A stretch of DNA of 11,178 nt from positions 11,662-22,839 of the forward strand of contig JBBHKE010002825.1 of assembly GCA_037447655.1 (NCBI GenBank), written 5' to 3'. Every line of letters begins with the position of its first letter. The first letter of the stretch is position 1. Of this stretch, positions 1-5,901 are shown one piece after another. A program made the translations under genes and the position numbers. The notes beneath the pieces are model-generated. The model searched no databases. It had not been told where the DNA came from and worked only from the letters and a program-made list of their open reading frames with translations. This DNA comes from Zygnema cylindricum. Lineage: Eukaryota > Streptophyta > Zygnematophyceae > Zygnematales > Zygnemataceae.

Positions 1-396
1 GGTTCATAACACGACTTCAGGGGAGAGGGAGGGGGAGAGGGAGAGGGAGGGGGAAAGTTCCTGCAGCATGAAACCATAAATATATGGGCAATTCTTTGAA
101 AGAGTTCTAAACCAGTTTTAATTGCAAGTCACTTAATCTTTTTGACTTCAGCACAATACTTGGAGTTCAGTTTGTTTTTTTTTTGCAAGCGATGAATAGT
201 CAAGGTCTCGGAAGTTTATAATGTTCCGATCATTTGATTCATCTAAAACTACATCATTTGGTAGATGACGTCTCTCCATTCAGTTTTTTTAAAAAGAAGA
301 CGAGATGTCATTTCTCCATTCATTTTGTTTTCATCGTTATTCAGGTCATACAACTTTCATTGATGTTTTTTTGTTTCTTCTGAACGATATTTGCAG
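1..396. other. Non-coding stretch before the first visible exon
   Basis: I see no coding exon here. The stretch ends in a T-rich tract and the acceptor TTTGCAG at 390-396, so at least its right part is probably an intron of the host gene, and earlier exons would lie outside the window. It holds a purine tract near the left edge and a small diverged direct repeat at 263-280 and 303-320 (period 40 bp, about 15 of 18 bases matching, core CTCCATT). Confidence 0.5.
17..56. repeat. GA-rich purine tract
   Basis: This is an almost pure G/A run built from GGGAGA and GGGAGGG-type units, so it is low-complexity DNA. It mirrors in composition the pyrimidine tracts at 1457-1566 and 2406-2500, but with purines on the + strand. 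No coding or regulatory role is evident. Confidence 0.8.
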
Positions 397-582
397 GATA
401 CGCGTTTTTCTGTCAATGCCCTCGGATTGATTTATCGTGTACCCAAAGAAGACGGTTCTTATGAGCCTTATTTTGACGTTTGTCAGTTAGGATGTAGACG
501 AAAAACGGATGCAAGTTCGGCAGGTTCTGTAAATTCCGTAGGTTCCGTGTGCGATTTTCAGTTTAATCTCCGTTATCTACCT
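397..582 (+). CDS. Internal exon 1 of an unidentified host gene
   Basis: This is a 186-bp open segment (62 codons, phase 0 at both ends). It follows a T-rich tract and the acceptor TATTTGCAG, and is followed by a consensus donor GTAAGT at 583. The peptide starts DTRFSVNALGLIYRVP, continues with an acidic/aromatic stretch (EDGSYEPYFDVC), has a Ser/Val-rich repeat (AGSVNSVGSV) around residues 43-52, and ends NLRYLP. The codons look like real coding sequence: mixed composition, unlike the T-rich flanks. An ORF can be read on past 582, but the donor consensus and the shift to T-rich sequence argue that the exon ends there. I do not recognise a domain. It is joined by phase to the exon at 1279-1385. 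Transcript evidence is lacking, so the boundaries are inferred. Confidence 0.65.
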
Positions 583-1278
583 GTAAGTTGCTTATCTAGA
601 AAAACCCAAAAAACATCTGATAAAGTTGGTAATATCAGTTTTTTTTTGTATTTTTGTAGTGATTGAAAGGAGGGAAAAGTAACTGTTTCATTAGCTTGAA
701 AAAAGAACTGTTTTATTATTTATTGTAGTGGTTGGTTCAAGGGGAAAACAAATAGGAGGTATCTGAAAACATGCTTTTGTTTGTTTTACATTCTCAAAAG
801 TTTTCGGAAAAGAATTAGTCAGTTTTAATTGGCACAATTTTGAACGGCTTTAATATTTTTTTGCAAAGTTTTTCAAAAACCTTTCTTGGTTTTCAAAAGG
901 AAATGGAAACAAAAGGATATGTTGGAGAATCTTTCGACTACATTGTTTTGTGTCCATTCATTTTTTTTCTCAAGTGGTAGGATTTAACTATGTCTATCAG
1001 GAAGAATAAAGTAATAGCATCAAAAGAATCCTTTTGTGGTATATAACCATGTAAAACTAATCAAAAAAGGCATTAATTCATAGCAAAATGTAGGATTATG
1101 TAATTCAGAAAGAAGAATATGAATCTAAAACATCTACTAGAAGAAAGCTTGTAACCACTTTTAGAGTGTCCTTTTTACTTGTTGACCCACTTTTCTTCCT
1201 CCTTTTTATGAAATTGACATTATTTTCTTCTTTTTTTGTGTGTGTTTTTATTTGTTTTTCTTGTTTTTTTAAATTCAG
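583..1278 (+). other. Intron 1 (inferred)
   Basis: About 700 bp of T-rich DNA lies between the donor GTAAGT at 583 and the acceptor AAATTCAG ending at 1278, and both ends of the intron have a phase-0 exon. It contains many poly-T and TTTTC runs and no convincing ORF on either strand. The minus-strand ORF that overlaps its right part is Lys/Thr-rich low complexity. Confidence 0.55.
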
Positions 1279-1385
1279 TCCGAAGGAAATATAAGCCTTT
1301 ATGAATTTTCCACCTTCGGGAACAAAGAATGGAGTGGTCAACTGGTGGTCAAAAATCCGAAAAATCAAGAAAAAGTTTTTTTCAG
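1279..1385 (+). CDS. Internal exon 2 of the unidentified host gene
   Basis: The acceptor AAATTCAG, preceded by a poly-T tract, opens an in-frame peptide beginning SEGNISLYEFSTFGNKEW and ending near NQEKVFF. The exon is 107 bp long: it starts in phase 0, matching the previous exon, and ends in phase 2 at CAG|GTTTTG. That donor is weak; nearby GT alternatives such as the one at 1375 exist, so the 3' boundary is the least certain in the model. The leftover AG plus the C that begins the next exon makes a Ser codon and keeps the frame open. The segment GQLVVKNPKNQEKVFF alternates hydrophobic and charged residues like a beta-strand pair. It recalls strands of starch-binding CBM21-type domains, but that is only a resemblance and I do not assign it. 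Confidence 0.55.
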
Positions 1386-1456
1386 GTTTTGGGTCTTTTT
1401 CATTTCTATTTGTTTGTGGCTTTGTTGTTGTTGTTCTCTTTTTTGGTTTTAAGGCT

Positions 1457-1566
1457 GTTTCTCCTTCCCACCTCTCCTCTCTCCCTCTCCTTCTCCTTCC
1501 CCCGCCCCTCTCTCTCTCTCCCCCTCCCTCTCCCCCTCCCTCCCTCCCTCCCTCCCTCCCTCCCTT
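1457..1566. repeat. Polypyrimidine (CT)n/(CCCT)n tract
   Basis: This run of about 110 bp is almost entirely C and T and ends in regular CCCT units. It sits inside intron 2. ORFs read through it on both strands are Ser/Pro/Leu-rich or Arg/Glu/Gly-rich translations of the repeat and are not genes. Such tracts can form triplex DNA and are prone to length change. Confidence 0.9.
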
Positions 1567-1605
1567 GTTGGAGCCTTTTTTTATGCTTTTTTCTTAAATG
1601 GATTG

Positions 1606-1676
1606 AGATGATGATGTCGCACCAAAAGACAGGTGGCAAATAAAACAGAGCAGAATATGTTTTCCACTAAAGACAA
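1606..1676 (+). repeat. Decayed duplicate of exon 3 and its acceptor
   Basis: This stretch aligns with 1748-1812 across the acceptor and most of exon 3. Both copies read through GATGAYGTC, then CAGAATAT, then TTC.ACTAAAGAC, with small indels between. In this left copy the acceptor CAG reads CG, and one extra base (GTTTTCC against TCTTC) breaks the frame, so it cannot serve as the same exon. The copies are about 140 bp apart in direct orientation. I infer an exon-containing tandem duplication whose left copy decayed. Coordinates are approximate because the match fades at both ends. Confidence 0.5.
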
Positions 1677-1763
1677 ATTTTCTTTCTTGTTAGAAATAAT
1701 TTTGATGACTTTTTTCCTTCTCATCTTTTTTTTCTTTTTGTGGGACCAAAATGATGACGTCAG

Positions 1764-1828
1764 CATCGAAGATAGAGCATATAGCAAACCAGAATATATC
1801 TTCACTAAAGACAACGAAGTACAATCCA
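1764..1828 (+). CDS. Internal exon 3 of the unidentified host gene
   Basis: A 65-bp exon lies between the acceptor GACGTCAG and the consensus donor GTAAGT at 1829. It enters in phase 2, using AG from the exon at 1279-1385 plus its own first base C to give Ser, and leaves in phase 1. The encoded peptide reads IEDRAYSKPEYIFTKDNEVQ, which is polar and acidic with aromatic residues. A poly-T tract at 1710-1739 precedes the acceptor. A diverged copy lies just upstream at 1606-1676. The phase chain with its neighbours is the best support for this short exon; no domain is recognised. Confidence 0.5.
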
Positions 1829-1885
1829 GTAAGTGGTCAAGATTTTATATCAATCACTTTTATTTCTTTTGGACTTTGTTCGACT

Positions 1886-2143
1886 ACACCGTGAATCGTT
1901 GTTAGATCTAATAAGTTTAATATAGAGCAGTGTTTCTTTTTTCTCCTCTGACCACAATATTACAACATTAATAACCTTTTTTTTTAGTCTTTTTTTTCAC
2001 TGCTTATGATTGTTTTCATTACACATTTTTTTGTAGGCATTTCGTCCACGTCATTAGGCAACCAAAATCAAATGTAATAACAATTAACGCAAAGTTAAAT
2101 CCCAAAATGTTTTTGGCTTTACTCTAATAGTGATTCACGGTGT
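1886..2143. mobile_element. Possible 258-bp MITE-like element with 21-bp terminal inverted repeats
   Basis: The left end 1886-1906 and the right end 2123-2143 are inverted complements at 18 of 21 positions, including a perfect 12-bp outer block (ACACCGTGAATC / GATTCACGGTGT). Both ends are flanked by ACT (1883-1885 and 2144-2146), which would fit a 3-bp target duplication. The inside is AT-rich and non-coding, with an A/T composition like the rest of the intron. It lies in intron 3 of the host gene. Non-autonomous DNA transposons look like this, but a single copy cannot prove it, and a 3-bp flank match can be chance. Confidence 0.35.
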
Positions 2144-2405
2144 ACTTTTTGTGCATTATATTTTATTTTGTACTTATTTATCGTGGAATTGTTTAAGAGT
2201 TTTTGGGAATCAGGAGTATACCTAACTCAAGTTTGTGGTTGTATTTGTTATAAACATCGAAAGGCAAAAGGAAAATGACTTGTGAATTTAGTAAATTACA
2301 AAAATGACTTATAATCGAAATAGCTGCCTTTCATTCCTATGCTGCTCAAATTTACTGCCCGAAACAGTTCGTTTGCACATCCAAACAATCCAATTTTTTT
2401 ATCAC

Positions 2406-2500
2406 ATCTCTCTCTTTCTCTCCCTCCCTCTCTCTTTTTCCCTCTCTTTCTCCCTCTCTCTCTCTCACTCACTCTCTCTTTCTCTCTCCACTCCTCCCTC
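2406..2500. repeat. Polypyrimidine (CT)n tract
   Basis: About 95 bp of CT, CCCT and CTTT units are broken only by a few A bases near the right end. It is the second such tract in the introns of this gene. The ORF across it is Ser/Leu-rich translation of the repeat. No function is visible. Confidence 0.9.
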
Positions 2501-2761
2501 GTGTCGCTATGTTGACCACTCTATATTTGAAAGAACTATTTTCTGGTTTTGTTGTAAAAAAATAAAATTTAACCATCAGATTCTCAGATCCACGCATAAA
2601 ATAGTGTGGATTGGAAATGGAAATTGTACATAATGCGTTCAAAATAAATTCACTTCAATTTCAATGAGTGGTCTACATTTTAAAGCAAAATCTACATAAG
2701 TGAAACGGCATCCTGTCTTTGTGCTTCCTTCAATTTGTTGCCTCCCTTTTTTTTTTGGCAG

Positions 2762-2862
2762 TTTGTCCTATGGAGTCAAATGGGGTTATGGCAAATCTGT
2801 TCGATTTTTTCGGTTGGCGGCACCCAAAAGATATTCCGAAAGATGTGGGTTACTCCTTAGAG
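2762..2862 (+). CDS. Internal exon 4 of the unidentified host gene
   Basis: A strong polypyrimidine tract and GGCAG precede this 101-bp exon, and a near-perfect donor GAG|GTGAGT follows it. It enters in phase 1 (A from exon 3 plus TT gives Ile) and exits in phase 0. The peptide contains CPMESNGVMANLFDFF, then GWRHPKDIPKDVGYSLE, an aromatic/Pro-rich segment that looks like the conserved part of a real protein. An internal Met at 2770 could tempt a gene finder to start here, but the acceptor and the phase match argue for an internal exon. I do not recognise the family. The next exon should begin in phase 0; the only candidate in the window is the 24-bp exon at 2971. Confidence 0.6.
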
Positions 2863-2970
2863 GTGAGTATCCAAAATATGGCATATCCTATTTGTTTGTT
2901 CTTTTTAGTTTATTTCTGTTTTTGTTTTTGTTTATTTGTGCTTATTTACTTTCCCTATTCGATCATTTAG

Positions 2971-2994
2971 GATTTTAGTGTCGTTTTAAACTAA
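2971..2994 (+). CDS. Possible short terminal exon of the host gene
   Basis: A pyrimidine-containing tract and the acceptor GATCATTTAG lead into seven codons (DFSVVLN) and a TAA stop, in phase 0 as required by the exon ending at 2862. That would make a 108-bp last intron. The exon is so short that chance is a serious alternative. If it is not real, the gene continues downstream of the transposon block or was truncated by it. Confidence 0.25.
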   Translation, partial: DFSVVLN

Positions 2995-3368
2995 TCTCAA
3001 TGCAATAGAACATATTTTTTGCCGTAATCATGTGTCAATTTTATTTAGTTTTTTTTTTTTCTGTTCGTAATTTTCTGCAAGAAATATGTAGGTTCAATTT
3101 CATGAAATTTTGTCTCTTTCTATACCGTGTATCGTTATTAGTGTTAAGGACTTATTAACGTGAGGTTTATATCAGTGTTATTAAGTCTAATTCGGTTCTC
3201 AATGATGTGGCTCGTGTTTGACCGTCTAACGAATTATTGTTAAAAAAAAGTCACTCTCGGGATATTTCCTGTCATTTATTTAGCTTGTCTCTACTTGTTT
3301 TGCAATCAGTTTTTAAATTAAAAACAGCTCTTTCTGTCCCTTTTCTCTCCCCCACTCTATTTGTTACC
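2995..3368. other. Non-coding stretch between host gene and copia fragments
   Basis: This is T-rich DNA without a convincing ORF on either strand. The right part, up to the ATG at 3369, may be the leader or LTR remains of the family A copia element, because a gag start follows directly. I find no LTR ends or terminal duplication to prove this. Confidence 0.4.
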
Positions 3369-3627
3369 ATGGCTTCACCTCTAATAGGTTATGGGCTTGG
3401 CAACGCTAATAGCGTTGCCAAATTCAATGGGACAAGATTTTTAATGCTGGAATTATCAGATTGAGCAGTTTTTTTGTCGTGAGAAACTTTGGTCAATCAT
3501 TTAGTGAACTTGAACTCACCGACGCTGCCGCCTAAACAGTTTGGCTCGCTAAAAACGAAGACGCCCACTCTCAACTTGTCCTCGCCCTTAAGTCCTCTCA
3601 GATTGACATTATTTGAGAGGCGACAGC
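3369..3627 (+). pseudogene. gag: copia gag N-terminal fragment, family A (broken)
   Basis: Gag of copia elements forms the virus-like particle. An ATG in good context (ACCATGG) begins MASPLIGYGLGNANSVAKFN, whose KFNGT is typical of the start of the copia gag domain. After a frameshift near 3430 the match continues as EQFFCREKLWSII (3463-3501), then in a third frame ELELTDAAA (3506-3532), a stop at 3533, and WLAKNEDAHSQLVLALKSSQ to about 3600, with another stop before EATA. This order is that of UBN2/DUF4219-like copia gag. The fragment ends where minus-strand RT sequence begins, sharing GGCGACAG with it. A perfect hairpin lies just after the start. It is not functional. Confidence 0.75.
3397..3421 (+). 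repeat. Perfect 11-bp inverted repeat with a 3-nt loop
   Basis: TTGGCAACGCT and AGCGTTGCCAA are exact reverse complements separated by AAT. In RNA this would form a strong short stem about 28 nt after the gag start codon. It is within coding sequence, so it may be chance or a structure in the retroelement RNA. Confidence 0.6.
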
Positions 3628-4145
3628 GATGTTTGGACGAGTTATAGTCATCGCATACGTAAGGTTGCCAACTATGGACCGGAACTGATCATTGTGTATC
3701 TTTGAGGAGATGCCCACCAGAGTGTTTGAGGAGTTTGACATTGGGATCTAGAGGGGTAGAGATAGGAGTAAAATCAGCCATAGAAAACGTGGTAAAAACT
3801 TTTCTTATGTATTTTCCTAAAAAAATTAAAGAGTCCGTGTTGGACGGTCACGACCGACAAATATGCCTAAACAATACTCTACTTCTCCTAAGTCTGCCAT
3901 GGAGAAATGTTTGTTTAGCATGAGTTTTACAAGTTGGATGAAGGAAAGAGATGGGCCAGCAAAGAATAGATCATCGACATATATGTCAAGTAAGTCAAGA
4001 GTATTTGTGGTTCTTCGAAAAAAGAGGCCAAAGTCGGCATCCAGCTTGGAGAAGCCTTCTTGAAGGAGGATTGCCGCTAGATGTTTGTTCCAAACTCTAA
4101 GAGCCTGCTTCAGACATAGGCGACATACCAAATGAAGGATTGGAA
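3619..4145 (-). pseudogene. pol: copia reverse transcriptase, middle and C-terminal part, family A (copy 1)
   Basis: On the minus strand, reading down from 4145, the peptide has KQALRVWNKHLAA, then DADFGLFF, then the polymerase motif YVDDLFFAG (YVDD at 3970-3981), then MADLGEVEYCLGIFVGRD. These are successive landmarks of the copia RVT_2 domain, which copies the element RNA into DNA, and the catalytic YVDD is intact here. The usual KALYG block before KQAL is lost by deletion. After about 3865 the sequence continues out of frame into the C-terminal part (homologous to 4169-4416) and stops at the junction with inverted gag. It is a fragment with frameshifts and cannot make an enzyme. Confidence 0.8.
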
Positions 4146-4416
4146 ACAAACTGAGTGAGCTGATCGACGGCGACAGTGATATCCGGACGAGTTATAGTCA
4201 TCGAATACATAAGGTTGCCAACTATGGATCGGAACTGATCTTGTGTATCTTTGGGGACATGCCCACTAGAGTGTTTGATGAGTTTGACATTGGGATCTAG
4301 AGGGGTAGAGATAGGAGTACAATCAGCCATAGAAAATCTGGTTAAAACTTTTCCATGTATTTCTCCTAAAAAAAAATTAAAGAGTCTGTGTTGGACTGTC
4401 ACGACCGACAAGTATG
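4146..4416 (-). pseudogene. pol: copia reverse transcriptase C-terminal fragment, family A (copy 2)
   Basis: The minus-strand peptide contains ADCTPISTPLDPNVKL, DQFRSIVGNLMYSMTITRPD and DQLTQFVSNPS, the conserved connection region between RT and RNase H in copia pol. Upstream (about 4416) it is fused to gag C-terminal sequence, and downstream (about 4145) it is fused to the middle of another RT. It is therefore a displaced second copy of 3619-3865. It keeps a longer open frame than copy 1 but lacks both the catalytic region and RNase H. Confidence 0.8.
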
Positions 4417-4608
4417 TAAAATAGCTTCGGTAGCAGATGCTTAACCTGAATAAAGACTCCGCCCAACATTTTTTCCTCGTCCAATTGGTCGTCCATAATG
4501 TCGTTGGCGATCATGCTTTCGCTTAATGACCGGACAAACATCGATAACATTGTCCGGCGTTGTCCGGTGCGATCTTGTGCACGGCAGTAACGACAAAAAG
4601 ATTGTACT

Positions 4609-4664
4609 GCGATTGGGCGGAGGAAACGTGGCCCATGCGATTGGGCAGAGGAAATGTGGTCGAA
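4609..4664. repeat. Tandem duplication, 28-bp unit
   Basis: Two adjacent 28-bp units begin GCGATTGGGC and share GAGGAAAYGTGG. They differ at a few positions, mostly at the right end of the unit. The repeat lies inside the family A gag remains, and a 28-bp insertion shifts the reading frame. Confidence 0.8.
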
Positions 4665-4751
4665 GCTGCTCTAAGAATTGGGAAAAAATTATGCTTGATT
4701 TCCTTGTGGACCAACCCGGCATTTCATGATGGGATGGTGACAACTGTGGAA

Positions 4752-4799
4752 GAGTTGTCGATCGAGGAAGTGAAAGAGTTGTCCATCGAGGAAATGAAA
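4752..4799. repeat. Tandem duplication, 24-bp unit
   Basis: Two adjacent 24-bp units begin GAGTTGTC and end GAAA, with two mismatches. The length is a multiple of three, so this duplication by itself keeps the frame. It lies inside the family A gag remains. Confidence 0.85.
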
Positions 4800-4981
4800 C
4801 CTTAATAGGATGCTAGAAGACCGCCCAAGATCGCAAAAATTATGTCCTCATCGGAGACAGCAACACCAGCACCAACAACCTTGAGGTGTCCAACAACTGA
4901 TTTGACCGGGTTGATGGAAAAAAAACAATAAAAAGATGTATACAAGAGACACACCACAAAGACTATATTCCTCCAACTCCT

Positions 4982-4991
4982 TTTATTTATT
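4982..4991 (-). promoter_or_regulatory. AATAAA polyadenylation-signal-like motifs in the LTR
   Basis: The minus strand reads AATAAATAAA here, giving two overlapping AATAAA hexamers about 65-70 bp before the LTR end. That is a plausible place for the polyadenylation signal of an LTR element. It is based on the motif only. Confidence 0.4.
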
Positions 4992-5182
4992 ATCTTCTAC
5001 AACATCTCTCTCCTCTCTTCTCACTTCAATAATCTCTACTCCAAAGGGTTAATATCTTCAACTACATTGCAACTTTTATCTCTTCACTAACTACCTTCCA
5101 AACAACGCAAAAAACGAAACAAGCAAGTCAAAAAACTTCTGTCTAATTCCACAAACGGTCCTCCTCCAAAAAACACAAAAAA

Positions 5183-5325
5183 CACGAAAAAGAGGATTCC
5201 ACGAAAAAATGCGTTCACGCTTCTTTTTCAAACAAAGAAACGTTAAAAACGAGAAGTTTCGTGCGTGTTCTCTGATCGCACGAAACAAATATACTTGCAC
5301 ACGGAATGATAAAAGTGACACGAAA
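5183..5325. promoter_or_regulatory. Cluster of five CACGAAA motifs in the LTR
   Basis: Exact CACGAAA occurs at 5183-5189, 5200-5206, 5279-5285 and 5319-5325 on +, and at 5257-5263 on -. Related ACGAAA variants lie nearby (5366-5371 and around 5108). This is far more than expected for a 7-mer in 143 bp. In the LTR it falls in the probable U3/R region, where LTR elements carry transcription-factor sites. The motif equals the core of the yeast SCB box, but the host is unknown and no factor can be assigned. Confidence 0.45.
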
Positions 5326-5494
5326 TGAAATAGTACATTTCGTTTGCGGTCGCCTCAAAAAGTTCTACGAAACGACAACGCACAGTTCGTACGTTGACGC
5401 GGTACTTTATCTCAATCGGACACTTGTGCGTACGCCGCTTCGATATATTGGCGAATGCTCACAATCCCAATAATGAATGCTCAGCATCCTAACA

Positions 5495-5531
5495 TTCCCC
5501 TTCTTAGTGAGACACTCAAAGCCCCTTCTTA
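5495..5531 (-). other. Polypurine tract, duplicated
   Basis: On the minus strand TAAGAAGGGGAA immediately precedes the LTR start and is the expected primer for plus-strand DNA synthesis. An identical TAAGAAGGGG lies 25 bp upstream (5522-5531), and its TAA is the stop codon of pol. One PPT is needed, so the second is probably a tandem duplication. Confidence 0.7.
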
Positions 5532-5901
5532 CTCAGTGTCCGCTAATTTCTTTCCCATGTCATATACATCTTTCAATGCTGTTTTAGTCAACATATCAAT
5601 AGCTTGTCCTTCCGTAGTTACGAATGCAAATTCAATCTGTTTTTCTGAAACTAAATCTTGAACAAAATCCCACTGAATTTTAATGTGTTTTGTGCGCTTA
5701 TGCTAAACAAGATTTTTACTAAAGTGCAATTGAGGACATGTTATCACTCAATATTTGCAAGCATTCCTTTGCCACTCCAACTTCCGACAAAAAATCTTTA
5801 ATCCATACAGCATTCTTCGCAGCATGACATGCAGTCATATACTCAGCCTTAGTAGATAGGAGTGCGATAGTAGGTTGTAAAAGCGAATTTCACGAAATGG
5901 C
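5529..5901 (-). pseudogene. pol: copia RNase H and pol C-terminus, family B
   Basis: After the RT block at 5902-6834 (which already ends in the first RNase H motif) the minus strand continues with LQPTIALLSTKAEYMTACHA, then ILSDNMSS, a TAG stop, TKHIKIQWDFVQDLV and DMLTKT, and ends at the TAA at 5529-5531. These follow the copia RNase H order: the AEY glutamate and SDN aspartate are present, but the final acidic residue of the TKHI-D motif is Lys. RNase H degrades the RNA template during reverse transcription. Internal stops near 5900, 5730 and 5710 break it. Its end next to the polypurine tract confirms this as the 3' end of the element. Confidence 0.8.

Larger units (their letters stand above)
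1829..2761 (+). other. Intron 3 (inferred)
   Basis: This 933-bp intron runs from the donor GTAAGT at 1829 to the acceptor TTTTTTTTGGCAG ending at 2761. It joins a phase-1 exon end to a phase-1 exon start. It holds the possible MITE at 1886-2143 and the pyrimidine tract at 2406-2500. A second acceptor-like site (TTTTTTTGTAG, ending at 2037) would open a short frame that stops after about 13 codons, so I do not use it. Confidence 0.5.
3619..4416. repeat. Direct repeat of about 250 bp (3619-3865 and 4169-4416)
   Basis: The two blocks start at GGCGACAG, share long exact runs such as GAGTTTGACATTGGGATCTA, and end at CACGACCGACAARTATG. I count roughly 20 differences plus small indels, about 90% identity by eye. 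Both encode the same RT C-terminal region on the minus strand. The spacing is 550 bp. Confidence 0.85.
3369..4912. mobile_element. Scrambled Ty1/copia retrotransposon, family A
   Basis: All recognisable parts belong to one type of copia element: a gag N-terminus on +, then on the - strand (reading from high to low coordinates) gag middle and C-terminus, an RT C-terminal piece, an RT middle piece with the YVDD box, and a second RT C-terminal piece. Protease, integrase and the RT N-terminus are missing. The gag N-terminal block is inverted relative to the rest. The element is riddled with stops and frameshifts, so it is a dead mosaic. It differs clearly in sequence from the family B copies at 4915-11178. 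Confidence 0.8.
4417..4912 (-). pseudogene. gag: copia gag middle and C-terminal fragment with zinc knuckle, family A (broken)
   Basis: Reading down from 4912, the peptide PVKSVVGHLKVVGAG followed by SDEDIIFAILGGLLASY matches the copia gag motif in which SDED and a LL.SLP.SY-like segment occur together. After a stop near 4803 come degraded segments. At 4511-4549 a retroviral-type zinc knuckle reads CYRC, then GH, with the last Cys codon position now TGA and one residue lost; such knuckles bind the element RNA. Two small tandem duplications (4609-4664 and 4752-4799) have expanded the segment. At about 4416 it is fused to an RT C-terminal fragment, so protease, integrase and most of RT were deleted. 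At 4912 it abuts an LTR end of the other family. Confidence 0.65.
4915..5494 (-). mobile_element. 3' long terminal repeat, family B
   Basis: On the minus strand the LTR starts TGTTAGGATG right after a polypurine tract and ends TTTTTCCA, so it has the expected TG...CA ends and is about 580 bp long. Its last 40 bp (TGTGTCTCTTGTATACATC, then T-rich) match 8000-8039, the end of the LTR of the plus-strand copy, which fixes the right boundary. The LTR carries the promoter, start site and polyadenylation signals of such elements. AATAAA motifs occur on the minus strand at 4982-4991, and CACGAAA motifs cluster at 5183-5325. A minus-strand ORF at 5091-5321 has no resemblance to a protein and is not called. 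The LTR is followed directly by family A gag, not by a leader. Confidence 0.8.

Noticed and set aside
1301-1643. Overlapping ORFs on both strands across the CT tract
   Set aside because: Their peptides are Ser/Pro/Leu or Arg/Glu/Gly repeats produced by the pyrimidine tract, and one overlaps real exon 2 in another frame.
1755-1762. Palindrome TGACGTCA, identical to a CRE box
   Set aside because: It sits at the splice acceptor of exon 3, and a single 8-bp palindrome is not evidence of a regulatory site.
2038-2079. Possible exon after the acceptor TTTTTTTGTAG
   Set aside because: It can be joined in phase but stops after about 13 codons, lies inside the possible MITE, and using it would drop the better-supported exon at 2762.
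3167-3178. Primer-binding-site-like TTATATCAGTGT upstream of family A gag
   Set aside because: Only 8 of 12 positions match and no LTR end precedes it, unlike the site at 8040.
4530-4567. Inverted CCGGACAA / TTGTCCGG pair and a third copy
   Set aside because: Short 8-bp arms inside decayed gag; more likely local duplication than a functional hairpin.
4526-4805. Plus-strand ORFs opposite the family A gag
   Set aside because: The minus strand carries gag motifs (SDED region and CYRC...GH knuckle); the plus-strand peptides have no recognisable features.
5091-5321. Minus-strand 76-codon ORF in the LTR
   Set aside because: It lies wholly inside the LTR, has no homology I can see, and LTRs of this type are non-coding.
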